DNA from: Deltaproteobacteria bacterium RIFOXYA12_FULL_61_11
Lineage (GTDB): Bacteria > Bdellovibrionota_F > JAHFAK01 > YA12-FULL-61-11
Length of the DNA: 27,829 bases
Reading direction: 5' to 3'
Assembly (NCBI GenBank): GCA_001799195.1
Contig: MGSU01000332.1
Location: forward strand, 10,431-38,259
The notes under the pieces are model-generated. The model did not search any database, had not been told where the DNA came from, and saw only the letters and a list, made by a program, of their open reading frames with translations. The number at the start of each line of letters is the position of its first letter. Within the stretch, counting starts at the first letter, position 1. This document shows positions 12,932 through 18,836 of the stretch, one piece after another. The translations under genes were made by a program, and so were the position numbers.

Positions 12932-14665
12932 TCATTTTGCCTGCAGGAACGCGGTCAACCAGTGGACGCCCGCGGTTTCAAGAATCACTCCGAGGAGCAG
13001 CACGCCAATGAGGATCGCCTTGACCCAATCCTGCCCTTTTATCGAACCGACCATCAAGGGGTCCTTGGAGATGTACGCACTGGCCGCGTAGAGTTCTTCA
13101 CCGATCAGGGTGTAGTCGCAAGCGCAGACAAAGAAAGGCAATTGATGGACCTCGGCCGTGCCCGCGATCTGGATTGCACCGGTGAGTTGCCCGGTTTCGG
13201 CAAGGAGCAGGGATTCGGCATAGAAGGAGCCGATGAGGAAATTAGCCGCCGGTCTTTCGCGGACCATCTTACCGCAGACTGAGGCGGTGTAAGCGAATTG
13301 GTCGTAGGTAATGTAGGTAACCATGTCCTCACGGTATTTATCGGATTTTCCGGCCGTGAGGAACGCCTCGCGCACGGTTTCACGAGCCGCGGCAAAAGTG
13401 ATGGGATCTTTATTCGGGACCTCGAAGAGGGTGTCATAGTCGGCGGCATAACGAGCGACATAACCCAGGATGGACAGTGAAGCGATGGTTTGGACTTCGT
13501 CCATGCTCATGATCCCTGGGATGTAGAGGATCTTGCGGCCCATCTCTGTAGCACGCCCTATGGCGTCCTCGATTGCGTTCAGTCCTGCGATACGTCGGAT
13601 GAACAGGTCTTTGCCACGTCTGGAAGTGTTGATCAACCAGAGGACGATACTGCAGAAAAGGACAAAAAGAAACAATGCATTGAAGCGATCAGGGTTGAAT
13701 ACCGTATAGACCGGGACGGCTTCGGCCGAGGTCAGCATCGCGACCGGTTTGCCAGCTTCGAAAAGAGTAAGGCGATAGCAGTAGGGTTGGTTCTCGGTCA
13801 GTCCGGTCTCAGTGAAACGTTCATCCGCTGGGGCCACCTCGGCGACCTTGGAGAGGGACCCATCTGATGCAACACGCTCGATATGCAAGAGCGGCGAGGT
13901 CAGACTGTCGAGTTGGCGGAAGCGCCAGCGGAGTTCTAAACCATCCCCCTGATCATTACGGATATCGTTGACCTGCAAAGTTTCGAAGACAAAATTGCGC
14001 CGGACGGTCACGGCCGAGGAGAGCCAGCGAGCCGAGCCCGGTTCAAAGCCCTCAGCTCGAAGAATCGTGAGGCGATAGTGGTAGTTGCTGCCTTCAATCA
14101 GCCCATTATCGAGAAAGGAACCAATTGCAGGATCGATCTTGGCAACCTCGAAGAAGTCTTCGGCTTCGCTCTCTTTGCGCTCGATCAGGAGGAGCAAGTG
14201 AAACCCGAGATCCTTGCGCTGGCGCCACTGCCAGTTGAGGGCGATGCTATCACCCGAAGCGTCCAATGCGTCAGTGACTTCTAAGTTGGCTAAATCGATA
14301 TCAAAACGAGGTGTTACAGGAGATGATACACCAACTTCTACGATATGGTCATCATCGGTCAAGGTAAAGCGGTAGAGGTATTCTTGGTCGGCTGCCAACC
14401 CCTGATCATAAAGGGTTTGACTGCTCGGAGAGGGCTGTTCAACAAGGTCGAATTGACCAGGGTTGGAAATGGTGGAGCGTTCTATTCTGAGCCGCATCCC
14501 TTCGGAGGGAAGGCCACCCCAACGCCAATTCAAGGTTACCCCGGTGCCATTGTCGAGAGGGGTGTCGATAGCTGCGAATTCGGAGATGAGGGAGGCCTCA
14601 GCTTCCTGAACAACTAGACATACGATGAGGGATAGGATTAGTGCCGGGAGCCAATTGTTGATCAT
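12932..14665 (-). CDS. FN3-repeat membrane protein with DUF6754-like domain
   Basis: First gene of the operon, 577 residues from the ATG at 14665; a GTG one codon upstream (14668) is the alternative, and a GAGG a few bases before favours ATG. A signal peptide (MINNWLPALILSLIVCLV, then AEA) is followed by three fibronectin-type-III-like repeats, roughly residues 28-120, 123-225 and 228-318, each with the W-R/W core and a Y-x-Y-R-[FL]-T strand (YLYRFTL, YHYRLTI, YCYRLTL). A helix at about 330-346 ends in basic NTSRRGKDLFIRR. Then comes an alpha/beta domain with KILYIPGIMSMDEVQTIASL, RPAANFLIGSFYAESLLLAE and FFVCACDYTLIGEELYAASA, and a last helix at about 553-572. The latter half matches my memory of the family Pfam calls DUF6754. 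Function unknown; topology predicts FN3 repeats in the periplasm and the DUF6754 part in the cytoplasm. Confidence 0.8.
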   Translation of the reverse strand: MINNWLPALILSLIVCLVVQEAEASLISEFAAIDTPLDNGTGVTLNWRWGGLPSEGMRLRIERSTISNPGQFDLVEQPSPSSQTLYDQGLAADQEYLYRFTLTDDDHIVEVGVSSPVTPRFDIDLANLEVTDALDASGDSIALNWQWRQRKDLGFHLLLLIERKESEAEDFFEVAKIDPAIGSFLDNGLIEGSNYHYRLTILRAEGFEPGSARWLSSAVTVRRNFVFETLQVNDIRNDQGDGLELRWRFRQLDSLTSPLLHIERVASDGSLSKVAEVAPADERFTETGLTENQPYCYRLTLFEAGKPVAMLTSAEAVPVYTVFNPDRFNALFLFVLFCSIVLWLINTSRRGKDLFIRRIAGLNAIEDAIGRATEMGRKILYIPGIMSMDEVQTIASLSILGYVARYAADYDTLFEVPNKDPITFAAARETVREAFLTAGKSDKYREDMVTYITYDQFAYTASVCGKMVRERPAANFLIGSFYAESLLLAETGQLTGAIQIAGTAEVHQLPFFVCACDYTLIGEELYAASAYISKDPLMVGSIKGQDWVKAILIGVLLLGVILETAGVHWLTAFLQAK

Positions 14666-14844
14666 CACGGCCTCGTGCGTAGCCTAGTCAGCCTCGAGAA
14701 ATATCCGGTCCGTTAGGACTTGCGACCGGGTACCGACAATGCATCGGCAACCTAGCAAACCCCAACAGAGGTGGCAACACTGAATTATCAAAGCTGGATA
14801 TCATCAAGCCAAGCGGTTGGCCCCCCCATGTGCCACCCCTCCGG

Positions 14845-14876
14845 AACCCCCCGGGGTCAGAACCCCCCGGGGTCAG
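14845..14876. repeat. Two tandem copies of a 16-bp GC-rich unit
   Basis: The unit AACCCCCCGGGGTCAG occurs exactly twice in a row, at 14845-14860 and 14861-14876. Each contains the palindrome CCCCGGGG, and the second is followed by AGG, giving GGGGTCAGAGG. Short repeats built on GGGGTCAGAG are, from memory, common beside Y1 transposases of the REP-associated type, and one begins 131 bases downstream. Read as part of a REP-like element together with the adjoining hairpin. Confidence 0.75.
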
Positions 14877-14893
14877 AGGTTCGATTTTCGGAG

Positions 14894-14928
14894 AGTGACC
14901 GATTTTCAGTGACCGAAAATCGGTCACT
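14894..14928. repeat. REP-like perfect 14-bp inverted repeat
   Basis: AGTGACCGATTTTC (14894-14907) and GAAAATCGGTCACT (14915-14928) are exact reverse complements around a 7-base loop, AGTGACC, that itself repeats the start of the stem. The tetranucleotide GGAG (14890-14893) directly precedes the stem, the place where REP elements carry their conserved 5' tetranucleotide. A second pairing, CGATTTTCGG (14882-14891) with CCGAAAATCG (14913-14922), competes with the first. There is no T-run after the stem, so an intrinsic terminator is less likely than a transposase recognition hairpin. Confidence 0.75.
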
Positions 14929-15007
14929 TCGCAACAAGACCCTCGTTGAAGGCCAATAATCAAGCATAGTTACCATTCGGCACAGTTCTTTCAATGGTAT
15001 CAGGGCC

Positions 15008-15745
15008 ATGAGAACTCCCCGCTTCGACATCATCCACGATGGGGCAACAGTACACGTGACGTGGCGGTGCCTGGAACAGCGCTTTCTCTTGGGTCCTCGC
15101 TGGGCCAAGCAGCTCTATTGTCAACTCTTGCTCCGACACAAACGTCGCTACGGTGTGCGGATACATGCCTATTGCATTCTGGATAACCACGTCCATCTCA
15201 CGGTATTCATGGAGAAAGCGGTCGAATTCAGTCGATTTCTCCAGTACGTGCATAGCACTTTCGTGCTCCAGTACAACCACAAGGTTGGACGGAGCGGATG
15301 CCTGATCGAAGACAGGCCGAAGACCAAGCTGATCCAAGACGAGCGACAGGAACTCACCACGTTGATCTATGGGGACACGAACCCGACCCGAACCGTGCTA
15401 CGCCTGCATCCTTCCCGATGGGAGTTCTCGTCATACCACTACTACGCCGAGGGGAGGACCGATCCGCTCGTCGACGAGAGTCCCTGCTATACCGCGCTAG
15501 GAGAAGGCCCCGAAGACCGACGCGCGGTGTATTCCGAACAGGTCGAGGGGGTTGTGGAGAACATCGAGGAAAAGCGACTGCAGTTCGAGGCTCTCTCGGG
15601 GCCGGGTCACTTCTTGGGTGATCAGGCGTGGGTACAAGAACACGAAAGCCACCTGAGGCAGAGCATAGAAGAGCGTCGAGCGCGCCGTGCCGGTCGGCGA
15701 GACTTCCCTCCACCCTGGAACGCGGGGACCGGCGAACAACGCTGA
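15008..15745 (+). CDS. HUH/Y1 transposase, REP-associated (RAYT/TnpA_REP-like)
   Basis: Single-strand DNA transposase of the IS200/IS605-like Y1 superfamily, 245 residues. The two-histidine HUH motif is His-Val-His in YCILDNHVHLTVF, preceded by the usual HAYC segment, and the nucleophile is probably the Tyr in FLQYVHSTFVLQYN, about 45 residues later. The domain occupies roughly residues 5-150; the WEFSSYHYYAEGRTDPLVD segment is the usual tail region of REP-associated members (W-x-x-S-S-Y). The last 60 residues are Arg- and Glu-rich. There is no TnpB partner, no target duplication and no paired end downstream, so this is more like a resident single-copy RAYT than an active insertion sequence. 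REP-like hairpins lie just upstream. Both catalytic motifs are intact. Confidence 0.85.
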   Translation: MRTPRFDIIHDGATVHVTWRCLEQRFLLGPRWAKQLYCQLLLRHKRRYGVRIHAYCILDNHVHLTVFMEKAVEFSRFLQYVHSTFVLQYNHKVGRSGCLIEDRPKTKLIQDERQELTTLIYGDTNPTRTVLRLHPSRWEFSSYHYYAEGRTDPLVDESPCYTALGEGPEDRRAVYSEQVEGVVENIEEKRLQFEALSGPGHFLGDQAWVQEHESHLRQSIEERRARRAGRRDFPPPWNAGTGEQR

Positions 15746-16040
15746 TCCCTTGCATGAACCTCACTCTTGTACGGACTGACCGGCTAGGATATCTGCGTCT
15801 TCAGTCTGAACGGTCTGAACACCCTCCAACGCCCAAACACTGACTGGCCTGTGCTGAATTGAACGATCTTCAAATTTGTATGGCAGGGCGATCATTGGAC
15901 CTTCTTTTCCGGCTGAGTTCATTGTGGTCCTGCTTTTATTCTTGCGATTCTGCAATTCCAGAAATTTGTCAATTGATATTGGATATTGTATTCATTCAAT
16001 TTATTCTATTCGTTACCATCTCCCTCCCTCCGACCCCACG

Positions 16041-16071
16041 AATATCATTGAAATATCATTGCATTATCATC
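16041..16071. repeat. Direct repeats AATATCATTG, operator-like
   Basis: AATATCATTG occurs exactly at 16041-16050 and 16052-16061, followed by a degenerate third copy, CATTATCATC (16062-16071). The start-to-start distances are 11 and 10 bases, about one helical turn, so a protein could bind all copies on one face. They lie about 65 bases before the -35-like element of the protease gene. The role as a regulator site is inference. Confidence 0.45.
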
Positions 16072-16134
16072 AAGGTAATTTGCGTTTTTATTATCCCTAC
16101 CCGCTCTTCGAGGGGGGTACCATTCGATCTTTTC

Positions 16135-16163
16135 TTGACACGGTGCTTCATCCATGATAGCAG
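16135..16163 (+). promoter_or_regulatory. Possible promoter of the protease gene
   Basis: A perfect -35 hexamer TTGACA lies at 16135-16140. The matching -10 position after 17 bases is TAGCAG (16158-16163), a poor match to TATAAT, so an activator or another sigma factor might be needed. Transcription would begin near 16170, some 30 bases before the ATG at 16202. Confidence 0.3.
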
Positions 16164-16201
16164 GGATCATCGGTGCTACTACCAACCGTGAAGGAGGGGG
16201 A

Positions 16202-17569
16202 ATGAAGGGTTTTATCCTTATTGCATTGACACTGTGCAGCGGTTTGGGTCTCGCCCAAGAGGACGGGTCCAAGGTAACGGTTGCAGTCATCGATTCGGGC
16301 GTCGATTTCGGACACGAACTGCTCAAACCGGTCCAGTTTTTCAACCCCAACGAAACTATTGATAAAAAAGATGACGACACGAACGGTTATGTCGATGACG
16401 TATCCGGTTGGAACCTTGCTAAGAACGACAATCAGGTCTTCGACCCCAAAGACATTTCCTCGCGCAAGAAGAAGTATGATGCAGCGGTGACCGTGATGCG
16501 CCTCCTGGCGAGGGTCGAGAAGGGTGAGAAACTCAGCGCCCTCGAAAAAGCCAAGATGGTAGCTCTACTCGCCTTCATCTATAGCGATCTCAACAACATC
16601 GGTACCATCATGCACGGCACCCACGTTGCCGGCATCATCACCCAGAAGAACCCCTCGGTCGAGATCCTGGGTGTGAAAATGGGCTTCGGTGACGGCAAGA
16701 AAGAAGCGCCGAAGCTGTACATGCCCACCAAGGAAGAGTTGGAAAAATTCCTCGCTGAAATGGCAAAAGAGGAAGAGGCCTTCTTCGCCGACCTAGTGCG
16801 CTTCCTCAAGACCCAGCGGATCCGCGTGGCCAACGCGAGTTGGGGCAGCAGTGAAGCGTTGATCGCCCAGGCCTTGACTGCTCGCTATCCGAAGCTCCCG
16901 GCCGATGCCGCGGCCGAGATCGGACGCTACTACATGCAGAAGATTCACGATGTGTATGCGGCTATGCCCGACCAGGTCAAGGACACCCTCTTCGTCATCG
17001 CCGCAGGCAACGACGGCAAAGACAATGACAAGACCATCTTCCTGCCTGCCAACGTGCGCCGCGAGAACACTATTACGGTCGCAGCGGTCGACAGCAAAGG
17101 CGCTCTTGCCTCGTTCTCAAACTACGGTGTCGAAAACGTCGATCTGGCTGCCGAAGGCGTCGCAGTCGAGAGCAGCGTACCAGACAACCGTTACTTACCG
17201 ATGTCCGGGACCTCTATGGCCTCTCCCAACGTCGCTCGCGTGGCTTCCATGGTGGTGGCCGAGAACCCCGCTCTCACCCCGGCCGAGATCCGCGATATCC
17301 TGATGAAGACCGTGGATAAAAAAGACTATCTCAAGCGGGTGGTCAAGAGCAGCGGAATCGTCAACGAACAACGCGCCGTGGCCGCAGCCAAGGCTTCCCG
17401 CAATCACGAACTCGACGCCGCCGTGGCTCAAGCCTTCGAGGACGTCCCTGCTACCCCGGGTACAGGTACGATCAAAGCGCAATCCTTCAAGGCCATGCTC
17501 GGAGACTTCACCAGCGCCGAGCAGGAACTCATCCTCGCGGCATACGAACGTCTGCTGCGCCGGTACTGA
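16202..17569 (+). CDS. Secreted subtilisin-like serine protease (S8 family)
   Basis: Extracytoplasmic serine endopeptidase of 455 residues. The start at 16202 is favoured by AAGGAGG (16191-16197) and gives a clean signal peptide, MKGFILIALTLCSGLGLA. The catalytic triad is complete: Asp31 in VAVIDSGVD, His138 in MHGTHVAGI, Ser338 in SGTSMASPNVA, with oxyanion Asn270 in VIAAGND. Two things are unusual. The catalytic Asp is only about a dozen residues after the predicted cleavage site, leaving no room for an I9-type inhibitory propeptide. The Asp-to-His distance (107 residues) is long and includes a charged helical stretch (SSRKKKYDAAVTVMRLLARV), with another acidic insertion at about 180-200. 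A short tail of about 60 residues follows the domain. The stop overlaps the Shine-Dalgarno of the next gene, so the two are probably co-expressed. Confidence 0.92.
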   Translation: MKGFILIALTLCSGLGLAQEDGSKVTVAVIDSGVDFGHELLKPVQFFNPNETIDKKDDDTNGYVDDVSGWNLAKNDNQVFDPKDISSRKKKYDAAVTVMRLLARVEKGEKLSALEKAKMVALLAFIYSDLNNIGTIMHGTHVAGIITQKNPSVEILGVKMGFGDGKKEAPKLYMPTKEELEKFLAEMAKEEEAFFADLVRFLKTQRIRVANASWGSSEALIAQALTARYPKLPADAAAEIGRYYMQKIHDVYAAMPDQVKDTLFVIAAGNDGKDNDKTIFLPANVRRENTITVAAVDSKGALASFSNYGVENVDLAAEGVAVESSVPDNRYLPMSGTSMASPNVARVASMVVAENPALTPAEIRDILMKTVDKKDYLKRVVKSSGIVNEQRAVAAAKASRNHELDAAVAQAFEDVPATPGTGTIKAQSFKAMLGDFTSAEQELILAAYERLLRRY

Positions 17570-17579
17570 GGTACTCACC

Positions 17580-18836
17580 ACGTTAGCTCGTCCCCTGCTT
17601 CGCATCGCTGCGATTCTCGCCGTCTTCTCCAGCCTGATCGTACCTCACACCCTCCAGGCTAAGACCTATGGTTTCTTCGCTCTCCCTCGCGACGCTGTAC
17701 CCCTCTTCGAGCACCTTTCCAACACCCTACCCTTACGCGGACCGGCTGAGGATGCGGTCTTCCTGCATGATAAGCTATTGAAGCAATTAGTCTTGCCCTC
17801 CTCCGTCCCCATGATCGGGGTCTTGCTCGAATGGAAGAACGGCGCGTTGAGAGGTACTGCCATCCTCGAGGTCGCCCCCTCGAAAACCCCTGACGGTTAT
17901 CGCGAGGTGCTTGTCTCGGCCTGGCACCTGCTTGTACCTGAGGATAGTGCGATCTCGTCCGACGAACTTGTCACCTTGCTCAAGACGCTCGGTCCTGCGA
18001 ACCGTTGGCCCAGACTGGCTTTGCTGCATCGGGGAGACGAAACCACCGACTGGAGACTCTTACCCGGTGCCTGGACCTATCAAAGCAGAGAACTGACCGC
18101 CGAGCTGCTACTTCCCTGGAACGGAGCCCCTCTCGCTCCGCTCTACCCGAGGCCGGAGCTCACCCCACCCCTGCCCCTTGCCCTCGAAATCGCCTTCGGA
18201 CTCGATGCCTCAGCTCTTGCCTCCATGCAGCAGAAAGAGGCCGGAGGTCGAGGTTTGGCCGAATACTTCAACCTCGACCCTCGCGCCGCCTTGGCCCAGG
18301 TGCTCGGTCCTACCTATATATTCGGTTTGGTCGAGAGCGAGGAGCGCGGCCTTGCCCACCCCTCGGGCTTCCTCATCGCCAAGGTGCGAAGTGAGGCTCT
18401 CGCCAGAGGTGCCCTGCGCCTAGTCGAACGGAGTTTGGCCGAACTCTGGAAGGTCGAGTTTAGGGAGGACCCCGGCTCAGCCGGAGCCATACGCAGTGTG
18501 GAACTACCTCTGTTCCCGCATGCCAGCCCCTGCTGGATGGTCGAGAAGGGGTTTACGGCGCTCGGCTACGATCTGCCGCTCTGCAGACGATTGCATAAGC
18601 TGAATCTCGAATTCGTCTTGGATAAGGGTAGCCACCTTCCTTCGACTCCGAGCATCGAGGCGACCTTCAACGGCAGTGCGATCGATCGCAGCAACGAAAT
18701 GCTCCGAGCAATGACTGGGGCAGGCGTAGGCCGAACTCAGCCGTTCCCCTATGAACTGGTCGTGCTGAGTCTTTCCCAGCGTGAAGGTGGGATGCTGCTC
18801 CACTGCGTGGCCCGAGAGGTGGAGCCGCAGAGATGA
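17580..18836 (+). CDS. Secreted protein of unknown function, apparent ACG start
   Basis: The first canonical start in this frame is TTG 17778, which would give 352 residues. The frame is open well upstream, and 17580-17660 encodes a textbook signal peptide (TLARPLLRIAAILAVFSSLI, then VPHTLQA before KTYGFF). The only well-placed codon is ACG at 17580, eight bases after GAGG (17568-17571). I therefore annotate from 17580 (418 residues), either a rare ACG start or an ATG altered by mutation or sequencing error. The mature protein has no motif I recognise. It is rich in Leu, Pro and Arg and reads like a compact alpha/beta domain, with ALAQVLGPTYIFGLVESEER and FGLDASALASMQQKEAGGRG among its distinctive parts. 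Its stop overlaps the next start (ATGA), so it is translationally coupled to the TPR/phosphatase gene. Function unknown. Confidence 0.7.
   Translation, partial: TLARPLLRIAAILAVFSSLIVPHTLQAKTYGFFALPRDAVPLFEHLSNTLPLRGPAEDAVFLHDKLLKQLVLPSSVPMIGVLLEWKNGALRGTAILEVAPSKTPDGYREVLVSAWHLLVPEDSAISSDELVTLLKTLGPANRWPRLALLHRGDETTDWRLLPGAWTYQSRELTAELLLPWNGAPLAPLYPRPELTPPLPLALEIAFGLDASALASMQQKEAGGRGLAEYFNLDPRAALAQVLGPTYIFGLVESEERGLAHPSGFLIAKVRSEALARGALRLVERSLAELWKVEFREDPGSAGAIRSVELPLFPHASPCWMVEKGFTALGYDLPLCRRLHKLNLEFVLDKGSHLPSTPSIEATFNGSAIDRSNEMLRAMTGAGVGRTQPFPYELVVLSLSQREGGMLLHCVAREVEPQR

Larger units (their letters stand above)
14669..15007. other. Intergenic region between the operon and the transposase
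   Basis: This 339-base gap separates the divergent FN3 gene and transposase. It holds the REP-like repeats listed separately at 14845-14928. I found no convincing sigma-70 promoter for the minus-strand operon here, although the operon promoter should lie in the first 150 bases. The short open frames on both strands in this stretch run through the palindromes and do not look like proteins. Confidence 0.6.
15746..16201. other. AT-rich non-coding region upstream of the protease gene
   Basis: A 456-base gap that is clearly richer in A+T than its surroundings, especially at 15940-16090. Short open frames on the plus strand have no recognisable protein character and read through the repeats. It contains imperfect direct repeats (16041-16071) and a -35-like element (16135-16140), both listed separately. 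No RNA gene, attachment site or terminator was recognised. It may mark a boundary after the transposase or serve as an extended regulatory region. Confidence 0.5.

Noticed and set aside
14857-15108. Minus-strand frame through the REP-like repeats
   Set aside because: Its repeated peptide is only the translation of the palindromes.
14668-15745. A complete insertion sequence with defined ends
   Set aside because: No matching terminal sequence or target duplication is visible downstream of the transposase.
15859-16191. Two overlapping plus-strand frames in the AT-rich gap
   Set aside because: No ribosome site, no recognisable domain, and they run through the direct repeats and into the protease leader.
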